Positions 7,810 to 17,529 of a DNA stretch of 64,000 bases are shown one piece after another. The number at the start of each line of letters is the position of its first letter. Position 1 is the first letter of the stretch. A program made the position numbers and the translations under genes. The stretch is from an uncultured Chitinophaga sp. (GTDB taxonomy: Bacteria > Bacteroidota > Bacteroidia > Chitinophagales > Chitinophagaceae). The notes beneath the pieces are model-generated. The model ran no database searches. It had not been told where the DNA came from and saw nothing but the letters and a program-made list of their open reading frames with translations. Location of the stretch: the NCBI RefSeq assembly GCF_937898475.1, contig NZ_CALEJS010000032.1, positions 62,001 through 126,000 on the forward strand. The letters run 5' to 3'.

Positions 7810-9306
7810 TTATAAAATGCTGTAGCTCACGCTACCGTCTTTCTCATCTTTCAGCTGAATGCCAATGGCCAGTAGCTGGTTACGTATCTTATCTGAAGTG
7901 GCGTAGTCTTTCCGGAGCTTGGCTTCTTTCCGCATATCTATCAGCAGCTGAAGTGTACCGTCCAGCATCGAATTGTCTGTTACCAATATTTCAGGTTGCA
8001 GGCCCAGTATATCTATGAGGAAGGTTTGCCAGGTTTTCTGCAGGACTTTGAAAGCATCTTCACTGATCTCATGCATCTTTATCTGCCCGCCTTTTAATGA
8101 GTTGATAACAGGAACCAGTTCAAATAGGTTGGCCAGCACTTTCGCCGTGTTGAGATCATCGTTGATAAACTCAGTGCATTCATGGCACCATTGCTGTACC
8201 TGTTTATCCAGTTCTTCGTTTAGGGGGCTGCCATTACTGATGTATTCCAGTTTCTGCAGCACCTCGTAAGCTGCCCATAAGCGTTGGAGGCCTTTTTCTG
8301 CCGCCTGCAGGGCTTCATTGGAGAAGTCCAGCGTGCTGCGGTAGTGGGTCTGCAATACAAAGAAACGGATGGTCATCGGGCTGTAAGGCTTTTCCAGCAG
8401 GGGATGTGTGCCAGCAAAGAGCTCTGTCAGCTTGATGGTATTATTATAGGCCTTGCCCATTTTACGGCCGTTAATGGTGATCATGTTATTGTGCATCCAG
8501 TAACGGGCCATGAGTTCGCCGTGGGCAATTTCACTTTGCGCTATCTCACATTCATGATGCGGGAACTGAAGGTCCATCCCGCCGCCGTGGATATCGAACT
8601 GCTGGCCAAGGTACTTACCGCTCATCGCGGAGCATTCAATATGCCAGCCCGGGAAGCCTTCGCCCCAGGGACTGTTCCAACGCATAAGATGCTCAGGTGG
8701 CGCTTTCTTCCAAAGGGCAAAGTCTACTTTATTCCGTTTTTCTTCCTGTCCTTCCAACTCGCGGGTAGTTTCCAGCATATCGTCCAGCACCCGGCCGCTC
8801 AGTCTGCCGTAGTCGTGCGTTGCCGCGTATTTTCTTACGTCAAAATAAACAGAGCCGTTCACTTCGTAGGCATAACCCTTTTCCATGATCTTTTTGATCA
8901 TTTCTATCTGTTCCAGTATATGTCCCGTTGCTGTTGGTTCAATGCTTGGATCCTGGCAGTTGAACTGATGCATTGCCCAGTGATAGAGGTTGGTGTACTT
9001 CTGCACGATCTCCATGGGTTCCTGCTTTTCCAGCTGAGCCACCTTGGATATCTTATCCTCTGCGGCACGGCCCTCTTCCTCAAAATGCCCGGCATCGGTG
9101 ATATTGCGTACATAACGTACTTTATAGCCAAGGAATTTCAGGTAGCGGTACAATACATCAAAGGTGATATAGGGACGCGCATGGCCCAGGTGGGATTCGC
9201 CGGATACGGTAGGCCCGCAGACATACATACCCACAAGGCCGGGATATAAGGGGGTGAATACTTCCTTTTCGCGATTTAACGAATTGTATATTTTAAATTC
9301 TGACAT
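7810..9306 (-). CDS. cysS: Cysteinyl-tRNA synthetase
   Basis: CysRS charges tRNA-Cys. The 498-residue class I enzyme shows the HIGH-type motif as SHLGHARPY near residue 37. Zinc ligands are at CGPT (near 30), WHIECS (near 225) and the FPHHECE block (near 250). The second ATP motif is RKMGKAYNN rather than KMSKS, a variant I believe is common in Bacteroidota. The C-terminal anticodon-binding helical domain is intact. A -7 element lies just upstream at 9328-9335. Confidence 0.97.
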   Translation of the reverse strand: MSEFKIYNSLNREKEVFTPLYPGLVGMYVCGPTVSGESHLGHARPYITFDVLYRYLKFLGYKVRYVRNITDAGHFEEEGRAAEDKISKVAQLEKQEPMEIVQKYTNLYHWAMHQFNCQDPSIEPTATGHILEQIEMIKKIMEKGYAYEVNGSVYFDVRKYAATHDYGRLSGRVLDDMLETTRELEGQEEKRNKVDFALWKKAPPEHLMRWNSPWGEGFPGWHIECSAMSGKYLGQQFDIHGGGMDLQFPHHECEIAQSEIAHGELMARYWMHNNMITINGRKMGKAYNNTIKLTELFAGTHPLLEKPYSPMTIRFFVLQTHYRSTLDFSNEALQAAEKGLQRLWAAYEVLQKLEYISNGSPLNEELDKQVQQWCHECTEFINDDLNTAKVLANLFELVPVINSLKGGQIKMHEISEDAFKVLQKTWQTFLIDILGLQPEILVTDNSMLDGTLQLLIDMRKEAKLRKDYATSDKIRNQLLAIGIQLKDEKDGSVSYSIL

Positions 9307-9327
9307 ATTTATTTATTTCCGGGATTG

Positions 9328-9335
9328 CAAAGATA
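9328..9335 (-). promoter_or_regulatory. -7 element of the cysS promoter
   Basis: On the minus strand this reads TATCTTTG. It predicts a start about 15 bases before the cysS ATG. No clear -33 TTTG. Confidence 0.45.
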
Positions 9336-9353
9336 ATAATTAGTGCTTAGTCC

Positions 9354-10472
9354 TTAGCGACCGCCCGGGGTGAGATTGGCAATAACTGGATAATGGTCGC
9401 TGAGATCTGAGTTGATCTTACGAAAACTGTTTACTGTAAAGGATTTTCCTGGTAAAATGTAATCTATGCGGAGGGTAGGCGCCAAGCCGGTAAAAGTGCG
9501 CCCTATGCCGGTGCCCTTTTCCAGGAAAGCATCCTGCAGCCCGCCTTTAATGGTAAAATAGGTATATGAGGCGGGAGTATCGTTAAAGTCGCCGCAAACC
9601 ACTACAGGATAAGGACTTTTACGAATAAAATCCGCCACAATATCCGCCTGCCTGCCTCTGCGCTGAAATGCTTCTCTCATCTTCTGCATAATGCCTTTGG
9701 TGGCAACAAGGCCGGTATCTTCCTGCTTTTTGATCTTTTCTATAGAGCGGTAATCTTTTTCATTGAAGCGATAAGATTCCAGGTGCATATTAATGATTCG
9801 AAAAGTATCTTTCTTCCGCACTACATCTGCATAGATGAGGCTTTCGCCAAGCGGTCCGGGAGACAATTTTACCTTTTCTGATTGTATGATAGCGTAACGG
9901 GAGAATATAATAGTGCCCCAGTGCTGCATTCCATCGCGGTTAAAGTCGCTTGAAAAATAACGGTAGGGCAGCTGCATTTCCCTGGAGATATCTTCCCGGT
10001 TATTGAAATCGTGTTGTTTTTCAGAGGTATAGAAATCCTGGAAGCAGGCAATATCAGGCGCCTGTTTTTTGATCAGCGCGAACATAGCCTGCCGGTTGTA
10101 TTTGCTGTCTTTTTCGCGGTATAGGCCAAACAGGCCTACATTGTAGCTCATTACATTAATACTGTTCTCCGGTGCTGTAAACTGCTTTTCAGCGGAAGGC
10201 CAGTTAAAAGCAATGTATGCGCTGATGGATTTCCAGCCGATTAGCAAGGCAAGGATTGAAATGAGGCTGTATTTAATATTAAGCAGGAGCCAGGCGCCGG
10301 CAAACAATACCAGCAACACAAGCAGGTAGGGGAATACGAGGGTGATGAAACTGATAGGCCACCAGCGTTGGGGCGACACCCAGGGCGCCAGGCACGCCAG
10401 GAGAAACAGGAATACTACCCCGATATTTACTGTTAGCAGAATACTTTTCGCGAATAATCTGATGAATCTCAC
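9354..10472 (-). CDS. Membrane-anchored EEP-family hydrolase, copy 1
   Basis: The 372-residue protein has three hydrophobic segments in the first 95 residues, then an EEP-fold domain facing away from the membrane. Motifs are INVMSYNVG near residue 107, CFQDFY with the metal-binding acidic position near 143, VVCGDFNDTPASY near 295, RIDYIL near 337 and SDHYPV near 358. The substrate (nucleic acid, sphingolipid or inositol phosphate) is not shown. It is a tandem paralogue of the gene at 10528-11658 and lies downstream of two rhomboid genes, an arrangement I recall from other Bacteroidota. Confidence 0.8.
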   Translation of the reverse strand: MRFIRLFAKSILLTVNIGVVFLFLLACLAPWVSPQRWWPISFITLVFPYLLVLLVLFAGAWLLLNIKYSLISILALLIGWKSISAYIAFNWPSAEKQFTAPENSINVMSYNVGLFGLYREKDSKYNRQAMFALIKKQAPDIACFQDFYTSEKQHDFNNREDISREMQLPYRYFSSDFNRDGMQHWGTIIFSRYAIIQSEKVKLSPGPLGESLIYADVVRKKDTFRIINMHLESYRFNEKDYRSIEKIKKQEDTGLVATKGIMQKMREAFQRRGRQADIVADFIRKSPYPVVVCGDFNDTPASYTYFTIKGGLQDAFLEKGTGIGRTFTGLAPTLRIDYILPGKSFTVNSFRKINSDLSDHYPVIANLTPGGR

Positions 10473-10527
10473 CTGTAACCTGACTCTTTTTTGTTTAAAG
10501 ATAGGGAATATTAAATACCCTTCGCCT

Positions 10528-11658
10528 TTACTTCCCTTTGAGGGAGAAACTCGCCATTACAGGAAAATGTTCAAAAGAAGCGTTGGTGAATGTGCGGTAA
10601 CCATGAATGTTAAACTGGCTATGCGCCAGTATGTAGTCTATACGTAATGTGGGCGACAGGAAAGAAAGCGTACGGCCGATACCGCTGCCTTTTTCCAGGA
10701 AAGCATCCTGCAATTGGCGGCTTACGGTGTAATAGGTATACGAAACCGGGGTATCGTTCATATCGCCGCAGACAATTACCGGGTAAGGGCTTGCTGTAGC
10801 CAGTCCATGCAGTAATTGCGCCTGCCGGGCGCGAATGGTAAAGGTTTGCCGCATCTTGGAAGCAAGGGCCCGGGCTGCCGGCAGCTGTGCATGATGGCCA
10901 TTCAGGCGCTTAATGGCATTGATCTGCGAAAGCTCTGTGGGATTGAACATGTAAGACCGGAGCTGAGCGGAATAGATCCTGACGGTATCATTATTGATCA
11001 GCACATCTGCTTCCAGTATACTACTGCCGCTGCCAGCTTCACTGTAGCCGCAGGGTATTTTGCGTGTATGAATCACCGGGTAGCGGGAGAAGAGAATGAT
11101 ACCATAATGCCAGGTATCCCAGTGGGTTTTGTCTGACGTAAAATAGTAGTGCCCATAACCCAGGTTTTGCCGGATGGTGGCAATATTATCGGTCAGCTTA
11201 GGGTCATCGTTGGTGTAGAACTCCTGCAGGCAGAGCAGATCGGGACTGGCTTCCTTCAAAGTATGGATGATGGAGGCATGCAATTCTTTATCCAGTTTAT
11301 AGCCCTTTACCCCCATACTGCTGGTGTTGAAGGTCATTACTGTGAACTGGGAGGGAGGGCGCAGGCCCATGGCCGGCTCCTGGGGCAGCTGCGGGGAGAA
11401 GCTGACCAGTATGGCTTTGTACGACAGCAGGGTGGCCGCCACCGGGAGCCAGTAATAGTTTTTCTTATATAAGAGCCAGACCGGTATAAATAGCAGGTTC
11501 AGGCAAAGTAAGACGGGGAAGAGCAGGCCTGCAAAACCGCTGGGCCACCATAGCTGCGGGCTGAGGTGAGGAAGCCACACGGATATTAGCAATGCAGCTA
11601 TTAACAGGCAATTGCAGCAGAGCAGAATGCGGGGTAGCAGTACTTGCAATAATTTCAC
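10528..11658 (-). CDS. Membrane-anchored EEP-family hydrolase, copy 2
   Basis: The 376-residue paralogue of the neighbouring gene has the same plan: three N-terminal membrane segments (the last ending near residue 87) and a C-terminal EEP domain. Motifs are FTVMTFNTSS near 110, CLQEFY near 146, VVCGDMNDTPVSYTYYTV-type block near 297, RIDYIL near 342 and EHFPVMA near 361. In the last motif the usual Ser-Asp-His is Phe-Glu-His, a conservative change from Asp to Glu at the catalytic position. The segment between the two genes (10473-10527) holds nothing else. Confidence 0.8.
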   Translation of the reverse strand: MKLLQVLLPRILLCCNCLLIAALLISVWLPHLSPQLWWPSGFAGLLFPVLLCLNLLFIPVWLLYKKNYYWLPVAATLLSYKAILVSFSPQLPQEPAMGLRPPSQFTVMTFNTSSMGVKGYKLDKELHASIIHTLKEASPDLLCLQEFYTNDDPKLTDNIATIRQNLGYGHYYFTSDKTHWDTWHYGIILFSRYPVIHTRKIPCGYSEAGSGSSILEADVLINNDTVRIYSAQLRSYMFNPTELSQINAIKRLNGHHAQLPAARALASKMRQTFTIRARQAQLLHGLATASPYPVIVCGDMNDTPVSYTYYTVSRQLQDAFLEKGSGIGRTLSFLSPTLRIDYILAHSQFNIHGYRTFTNASFEHFPVMASFSLKGK

Positions 11659-11764
11659 GGTGATTGGGGTTCTTAGTTATTGTGGTGTTTAACAAAAGAT
11701 AAATTTACTTATCCACTTGTCAATTTCCAAATGGTGCTGGGGAATTTATGATAAGATGATGGGG

Positions 11765-12700
11765 TTATTCCTGTTTGCTGGCCCTGACCAAGGTTTCTTT
11801 TTCTTCGGGTGTAAGGGCATTCATTCCCTGTTCGTTGATCTTGTCCAGTATTTCGTTGAGCCGTTGCTCCGGAACATTGCCTACTCTGCGATAAGGGTTG
11901 TTGCCACCGGAGGCTGTGAGCTTTTTCTTGATAATGGTAACATCGGGATGTTCCTGTTCTGTAGGGTGAAATACATGGCTGGCCTTGTAGGTAAGGCGGT
12001 TAAAGCCGGCACCCCAGTCTTTTCCTTTTTTCCATTGCAGCATGTAGAGAAAACCCGTAAGTCCGCCGCCTATCAGGGAAGGGAAATAGGTATGTGAATT
12101 ATCGTTAGCGGAGAAAATATGCGCACTGACATGTGACGCTACAAAAACAAGCGTAATAACCCAGAGAGGAATACCACCGCCTAGTAGCGGGAAGATACGA
12201 TAATTGGGGGCGATGGTGGTAACGCCTATGGCAAGGGCCATTACGCTTGCACCGGCGCCTATCAGGGAAGCCTGCGGCAGCAGAGATTCAAAAGAGGGGA
12301 TGGCGTGCATGCCCATCACATAAAAGATAGCGCCGCAAATGCCGCCAAAGAGGTACAGCGGGAGGATGCGCTGATGACCGGCAAGGCTTTGCAGCAGGGA
12401 GCCGAAGCACCAAAGCCATAACATGTTGCTGAAAACCTGCCAGAAGCTGATATGGGAAAACATGGCGGTAATCAGTGTCCAGGGACGGGTAAGCAGGCGG
12501 GCAGGGTTGGCGGGAAGGCTTGCCCAGGAAAGGATCTCCTGGTTAAACCGTTCGGTACCATAACCTTCCATATTATAAATTACCCTGGTGAACAGCAGCA
12601 AAATAAATATTGTCAGATTTACAACCAGGATCTGGGTAACGATGTTTCTTTCCTCTCCCAAAGTTAGGCTGGGGATCCTTTCTTTTTCCACTGTACGCAT
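11765..12700 (-). CDS. Rhomboid-family protein, probably non-catalytic
   Basis: The 311-residue protein has six membrane segments and the rhomboid fold. The Ser-containing motif is present as GAGASVMALAIG near residue 155. In the last helix, where active rhomboids have His-x-Gly-Gly (AHLGG in the paralogue next door), this protein reads SLIGGGLTGF. The catalytic His is therefore replaced by Leu. It may be a pseudoprotease that still binds membrane clients. The C-terminal 90 residues are a charged cytoplasmic tail ending in a helical segment found in Bacteroidota rhomboids. It lies 27 bases after the active-looking rhomboid. Confidence 0.8.
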   Translation of the reverse strand: MRTVEKERIPSLTLGEERNIVTQILVVNLTIFILLLFTRVIYNMEGYGTERFNQEILSWASLPANPARLLTRPWTLITAMFSHISFWQVFSNMLWLWCFGSLLQSLAGHQRILPLYLFGGICGAIFYVMGMHAIPSFESLLPQASLIGAGASVMALAIGVTTIAPNYRIFPLLGGGIPLWVITLVFVASHVSAHIFSANDNSHTYFPSLIGGGLTGFLYMLQWKKGKDWGAGFNRLTYKASHVFHPTEQEHPDVTIIKKKLTASGGNNPYRRVGNVPEQRLNEILDKINEQGMNALTPEEKETLVRASKQE

Positions 12701-12727
12701 GCTGATCGCTTTGTTACAAATTTACGA

Positions 12728-13555
12728 CTAATAGAAATGCCGCCGGTTATTCTTGTTCCAGATCTTCAACAAAATGAAGCTGATTAACACGCCGCCCAGG
12801 TGCGCAAAGTGCGCTACGTTATCGCCGGCGGAATTCTGTATCCCTAAAAACACTTCCGTTACAATCAACATGCCAACAACGTATTTTGCTTTGATCGGGA
12901 ATAAAAAATACAAAAAGATGAGGGCATTCGGAAACAGGTAGCCAAAGGCGAACAGTATGCCGTATACTGCGCCGGAAGCACCCAGGGTAGCGGTATCGCG
13001 ATAGTAGGCAACATATGTTTGTACATAGATCCTTGCCTCCTGGATCAGCTGGGGATCTGCAGGGTGTTGTGCAAATGCTGCCTTAAGACCATCCACCCTG
13101 AAATTGGCGAAATCCAGGTCATAATTACGATCAAGCAGGGCAAAGTTAGAGAACGAAGAATCTCTCAGGAATGCTTCGACATCACGTGTAAGATTAATAT
13201 TGTCGTATGTAAGCACTCCCAGGTGGCACAGGGCAGCGCCAATACCGCAGATAATATAAAATATCAGGAACCTTTTGGGGCCCCATACATTTTCAAGTGT
13301 GCTGCCGAACATCCAGAGGGTGAACATATTCATGAAAAGATGGCCGAAAGAACCATGCATGAACAGGTGAGTGACGAGCTGGTGTGGGCGGAACAGGTCT
13401 GAACCCCAGTAATGCAGGGCAAATCTATCTGTAACCCAGTCGCCTATCATAGGGCCAAGGGTTACTTGTGCCAGGTATACCAATCCATTGATGATCAATA
13501 GATTTTTGATCACCATAGGAAGAATTTCAAATCTGCCGGGCCTGAATTCGTTCAT
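12728..13555 (-). CDS. Rhomboid-family intramembrane serine protease
   Basis: Rhomboids cut membrane proteins within or next to their transmembrane helices. The 275-residue protein has the HGSFGHLFMNM segment after the first helix, the catalytic Ser in LGASGAVYG near residue 191 and the catalytic His in AHFAHLGG near 252. An extra soluble loop of about 60 residues lies between helices 3 and 4 (about residues 120-175). It starts 6 bases after the rlmD stop codon and precedes the non-catalytic rhomboid, so rlmD and both rhomboids probably form one transcript. Confidence 0.9.
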   Translation of the reverse strand: MNEFRPGRFEILPMVIKNLLIINGLVYLAQVTLGPMIGDWVTDRFALHYWGSDLFRPHQLVTHLFMHGSFGHLFMNMFTLWMFGSTLENVWGPKRFLIFYIICGIGAALCHLGVLTYDNINLTRDVEAFLRDSSFSNFALLDRNYDLDFANFRVDGLKAAFAQHPADPQLIQEARIYVQTYVAYYRDTATLGASGAVYGILFAFGYLFPNALIFLYFLFPIKAKYVVGMLIVTEVFLGIQNSAGDNVAHFAHLGGVLISFILLKIWNKNNRRHFY

Positions 13556-13561
13556 CGTATC

Positions 13562-14977
13562 TTATTTAGCTATGGTTTTTTTCTCCAGCAGTACTACGTT
13601 CTCAATATGGTGGGTATGTGGGAACATATCTACGGGCTGAACTTTTGTAACAGAATATAACTCGCTTAACAATGCCAGATCTCTGGCTTGCGTAGCCGGG
13701 TTACAGCTTACATATACTATTTTAGGCGCTGCTATCTGAAGCAGCTTACTAACCAGCTTTTCGTGCATACCTGCCCGTGGAGGGTCTGTGATGACCACGT
13801 CTGGCTGGCCATGTTGTGCGAAGAAGTTATCATCACAGATGTCAACAACGTCGCCTGCAAAGAATGTAGCATTGTTTACCTTGTTGCGGGCTGCATTTTC
13901 CCTCGCATCGTCTATCGCCTCTTTGACCAGTTCTATGCCAATCACTTTGGCGGCTTTGCGGGATACAAAAATACCAATGCTGCCGGTACCACAGTACAGG
14001 TCATATACAATTTCTGTTCCGGTCAGTCCGGCAAACTCCCTTGTTACCTGGTAAAGTACCGTGCCCTGGTAGGTATTTGTCTGGAAAAAAGACTTGGGGC
14101 CTATTTTAAAGACGAATTCTTCAAGCTGCTCTTCAACGTAGCCTTTTCCGTAATACACCCGGGGCTCCAGGTCAAATATACTATCATTCTTCTTAGGATT
14201 GATGGTATAAACAATGGTGGTAATGTCTGGTACGGCCGCCAGCAGATGGTCCAGTAAAGCCTTGCGGGCCGGTTCATCCTCATGGTTGATCACCAGGTTC
14301 ACCATTACCTCGCCGGTGGTACAGATCCGTACTACCAGGTTCCGTAGCCAGCCCTGCTGCGCCCGGATGTCATAGAAAGACAGGTCGTTTGCAAGGGCAT
14401 ATTCGCGGACAGTGTTACGAATCTTGTTCACGGGCTCGTCCTGCAGGTGGCAGGTATGAATGTCCAGTACCTTATCAAACAGCCTGGGAATGTGAAAGCC
14501 CAGGGCATTGCGGCGGGGAATAGTGCCTTCCCGGGCAATTTCTTCATCGGTAAGGTAGGCCTTGTTACTGAAGGTGAATTCCAGCTTGTTACGGTAGCGG
14601 GTGCTGTGCTGCCCTCCCAGGATAGAAGCGATAGGAGGGAACTGCAGCTTGCCTATACGGCGCAGGTGGTCTTCCACCTGCTGCTGTTTATATTCCAGCT
14701 GAAGGGAGTAGGGCAACATCTGCCATTTACAGCCGCCGCATGTGCCAAAATGTTCACAAAAAGGCTTTACACGCTGGCTGGAATAGGAGTGGATATGAAT
14801 GGCCTTGCCTTCAGCCCAGTCTTTTTTATTCTTACTGAGCCTGATATCCACCACATCGCCGGGTACCACGCCGCCTTCAATGAATATCACTTTGCCATCT
14901 TTACGGGCCAGGGCTTTACCTTCTGCGGCATAAGCGCTTACCGGTACTTTTTCCAGTACTACATTTTTTTTCCTCAC
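13562..14977 (-). CDS. rlmD: 23S rRNA (uracil-5-)-methyltransferase, RumA type
   Basis: The enzyme methylates C5 of a uridine in 23S rRNA using SAM. The 471-residue protein begins with a TRAM RNA-binding domain (about residues 5-65). Then comes the [4Fe-4S] cluster motif with Cys74, Cys80 and Cys83, a central domain, the SAM motif YCGTGSIGIF near 323 and the catalytic-Cys block VSCNPATQARDL near 427. The start is a GTG at 14977. A TACCTTTG element ends 6 bases upstream, so the mRNA may have no leader. The exact uridine (1939 or another) cannot be assigned from sequence. Confidence 0.92.
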   Translation of the reverse strand: MRKKNVVLEKVPVSAYAAEGKALARKDGKVIFIEGGVVPGDVVDIRLSKNKKDWAEGKAIHIHSYSSQRVKPFCEHFGTCGGCKWQMLPYSLQLEYKQQQVEDHLRRIGKLQFPPIASILGGQHSTRYRNKLEFTFSNKAYLTDEEIAREGTIPRRNALGFHIPRLFDKVLDIHTCHLQDEPVNKIRNTVREYALANDLSFYDIRAQQGWLRNLVVRICTTGEVMVNLVINHEDEPARKALLDHLLAAVPDITTIVYTINPKKNDSIFDLEPRVYYGKGYVEEQLEEFVFKIGPKSFFQTNTYQGTVLYQVTREFAGLTGTEIVYDLYCGTGSIGIFVSRKAAKVIGIELVKEAIDDARENAARNKVNNATFFAGDVVDICDDNFFAQHGQPDVVITDPPRAGMHEKLVSKLLQIAAPKIVYVSCNPATQARDLALLSELYSVTKVQPVDMFPHTHHIENVVLLEKKTIAK

Positions 14978-14982
14978 GGATG

Positions 14983-14990
14983 CAAAGGTA
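14983..14990 (-). promoter_or_regulatory. -7 element just before rlmD
   Basis: Reads TACCTTTG on the minus strand. The expected transcription start coincides with the GTG start codon of rlmD. Confidence 0.45.
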
Positions 14991-15135
14991 GTTAATTAGA
15001 CATAAGCTATCAGCCAGAAACTGTAAGATTTGCCATATATATTAGCTGCTGACGGCTTGTAACTTCGGGCTTGCAGCTCATAACATATATTTCACATTTT
15101 GCGTTTATCATTTTACATTTACACATCCTAATCCT

Positions 15136-16539
15136 ATGCGTAAACTTATATTCATTCTCACAACCTTTCTCTTTGGCAACCTGCAGCTGTGGGCGCAGGG
15201 CTATGAGCTAACTATACACTTCAAGCAATATACCGGTGGAAAGATGTTCCTTGCACATTATATGGGTAAGGGCACTTACCTCGCCGATTCTGCTATGATC
15301 GGTGCAGATGGCACCGCCGTGCTGAAAGGTAAGGAAGCCCTGCCGGGCGGCATCTACCTGGTGGTTTTCCCGGGTAAGCAACGGTATTTTGAAATGTTGC
15401 TGGATCAGAAGCAGCATTTCTCTATAGAGACAGACACCAGCGACCTGGTAGGCAAAACAGTTTATAAAAATTCTCCTGAAAACAACCTTTTCCTGGAATA
15501 CAACCGTTTCCTGGCCTCCCTGGCCCCTGAATCAAGCGAAATGCAGCGATTGCTGGCTGCCAGAACCGCGGCAGACAGTGCAAAGGCCAGACCGCTGCAG
15601 GGGGCTTTGAACAAAAAGATACAGGACTACAGGTATGACTTTATGGCTAAGCATCCTGAATCGCTGCTGACCAGCATCTTCAGGGCCATGAGAGAGCCGG
15701 AAATACCACCCAAACCCGCTGATGCAGATTCTACCTTTGCTTACCGCTATTTTAAGACGCACTACTGGGACGATGTAAACCTGAACGACGGCAGACTGGT
15801 GCGCACACCCATTCTGGAGGGCAAATTGCAGAAATACTTTACGCAGCTGGTGCCTTTAGATCCCGATTCAGCAAAAATAGAATGTGATCAGTTGCTGGCG
15901 AAGACCCGCAACGATAAGGAGATGTTTAAATATACCTTGTGGTGGCTCACCTATCACTATGAAACCTCACAGTACATGGGCATGGATGCGGTATTTGTGC
16001 ACCTGGTGGAAAAATATTATGTGCCCGGCGATGCCTACTGGCTCAGTGCAGAACAGCAGAATAAGATTATTTCAAGGGCCTATGCAATTGCACCCAATCT
16101 TATAGGACAACAAGCCCCTCCGCTGGAAATGCAGGATTCCGCTGCCAGGCCGCTGTCACTCTACAGCACAAAGGCAAAGTATACCGTATTGGTTTTCTGG
16201 GACCCCACCTGTGGCCATTGCAAAACGGAGGTCCCGAAGCTGGATTCTGCATTTAAAGCCAACTGGCAGCGTAAAGGAGTAGTAATGATCGGGGTACGCA
16301 CAGACGGAACCCGGGAAGAATGGCTCCAATTTATAAAGAAGTACCAGTTAAACGGCTGGATACACGCCTGGGATCCCCAGTCGCAAAGCAATTACCGCCG
16401 TCTGTACGATGTATACAGCACTCCTGTGGTTTATCTGCTGGACGAAAAAAAGAAGATCCTGGCCAAACGTTTAGGCGTGGAACAACTGAATGGTTTCCTG
16501 GAAAGGTTGGAGAATGATACCGCCGCGGTAACAAAATGA
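15136..16539 (+). CDS. TlpA-like thioredoxin-domain protein with DUF4369
   Basis: The 467-residue secreted protein has a signal peptide ending near LWAQG (residue 21). An N-terminal beta-rich DUF4369-type region (about 22-120) follows, then a helical middle part that resembles DUF5106, and a C-terminal AhpC/TlpA thioredoxin domain from about 325. The redox motif is PTCGHCKTEVPKLD with the two Cys of CGHC near 359-362. Such proteins probably reduce or shuffle disulfides in the periplasm. The 158 bases upstream (14978-15135) hold the divergent rlmD -7 element and self-complementary AGCTGC/GCAGCT stretches. Confidence 0.85.
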   Translation: MRKLIFILTTFLFGNLQLWAQGYELTIHFKQYTGGKMFLAHYMGKGTYLADSAMIGADGTAVLKGKEALPGGIYLVVFPGKQRYFEMLLDQKQHFSIETDTSDLVGKTVYKNSPENNLFLEYNRFLASLAPESSEMQRLLAARTAADSAKARPLQGALNKKIQDYRYDFMAKHPESLLTSIFRAMREPEIPPKPADADSTFAYRYFKTHYWDDVNLNDGRLVRTPILEGKLQKYFTQLVPLDPDSAKIECDQLLAKTRNDKEMFKYTLWWLTYHYETSQYMGMDAVFVHLVEKYYVPGDAYWLSAEQQNKIISRAYAIAPNLIGQQAPPLEMQDSAARPLSLYSTKAKYTVLVFWDPTCGHCKTEVPKLDSAFKANWQRKGVVMIGVRTDGTREEWLQFIKKYQLNGWIHAWDPQSQSNYRRLYDVYSTPVVYLLDEKKKILAKRLGVEQLNGFLERLENDTAAVTK

Positions 16540-16687
16540 TGCCCGGGACGGGAATGCCGCCTACACGCTTTTGCCGTGTTTGCTGATAAGATATACTGTA
16601 ACCTGTTTGTAATCAGTAAGATAAAAGTGAGAAAAAAGCGATTGGCATAGTCTTTGGTTTACTCTTCATGAACTAAACCTTTAGATT

Positions 16688-17389
16688 ATGAGCAAGAGAA
16701 TCATCCTATGCGTTGCAGCCCTGGCCGTATCATATGCGGCCGTATCTCAGGTGAGGGTAGGTGTTAAAGGTGGCCTCAACCTGGCTAATATATCAGTAAA
16801 TAACGATGGGACTGTTGACAATAATAAGACCTATCCGTCTTACCATGTAGGTGTAATCGCCGACATGCCGCTAATCCAGAACGTATTATCTTTTCAGCCG
16901 GGAGTATTTTATTCCAGTAAAGGGGCCAAACTGGAGTCAGGCAACAAAGGCACTCCCTCAGTAACAGACCCTTATTCGAAGTATACAACCAATCCCAGGT
17001 ACATTGAGGTTCCATTAAATTTTGTAGGTAAGATCCCGATAAGCTCAGACTGCAGGCTCTTTGCAGGTATTGGTCCATATTTTGCCTTTGGTGTAGGCGG
17101 TAAAAACAAGTATGAATTCAATAACGGGGTGGTTAATACCAGTGGTAAGTCTGATATAGAATGGGACGATGATACCCCGTTCAATAACGATGACCCTAAC
17201 CAGGGACGGAATAAGTACAGGCGTTTTGACTGGGGTGGTAACGTAATGGTAGGTGCGGAAATATCCCATTTCCTGGTTTCTGCCCAGTACGGTCTTGGTT
17301 TTAACAAGATCAATTCAGGCGAAGAAAGCAGCAGCGATAACAAGAACAAGAACCGCGTATTTGGTATATCTGTTGGTTACCTGTTCTAA
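16688..17389 (+). CDS. PorT-family outer-membrane beta-barrel protein, copy 1
   Basis: The 233-residue protein has a signal peptide ending near AAVSQ (residue 20), then RVGVKGGLNLANIS, the start of a PF13568-like eight-stranded barrel. Alternating hydrophobic strands include YIEVPLNFVGKIP and FAGIGPYFAFGVGGK, and it ends with an aromatic GVSVGYLF-like strand (here GISVGYLF) with C-terminal Phe, as expected for BAM-dependent insertion. Function unknown. It is the first of four tandem paralogues through 19950. Confidence 0.8.
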   Translation: MSKRIILCVAALAVSYAAVSQVRVGVKGGLNLANISVNNDGTVDNNKTYPSYHVGVIADMPLIQNVLSFQPGVFYSSKGAKLESGNKGTPSVTDPYSKYTTNPRYIEVPLNFVGKIPISSDCRLFAGIGPYFAFGVGGKNKYEFNNGVVNTSGKSDIEWDDDTPFNNDDPNQGRNKYRRFDWGGNVMVGAEISHFLVSAQYGLGFNKINSGEESSSDNKNKNRVFGISVGYLF

Positions 17390-17529
17390 ACAATTGACCC
17401 TCAACTTTTGTATATAGGGATAGCTTTTATCATGATGTGCGCAGGCCACATCCTATTATATAAACCATGCAAGCAAAAAAGGAGACAGCACCGGGCCTGC
17501 AGGTGCCTTTCCAAGCAAAACATTTACAA

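Noticed and set aside
8284..9249. 321-codon ORF antisense to cysS
   Set aside because: CysS is complete with all class I motifs; the antisense frame shows no domain, signal or start context.
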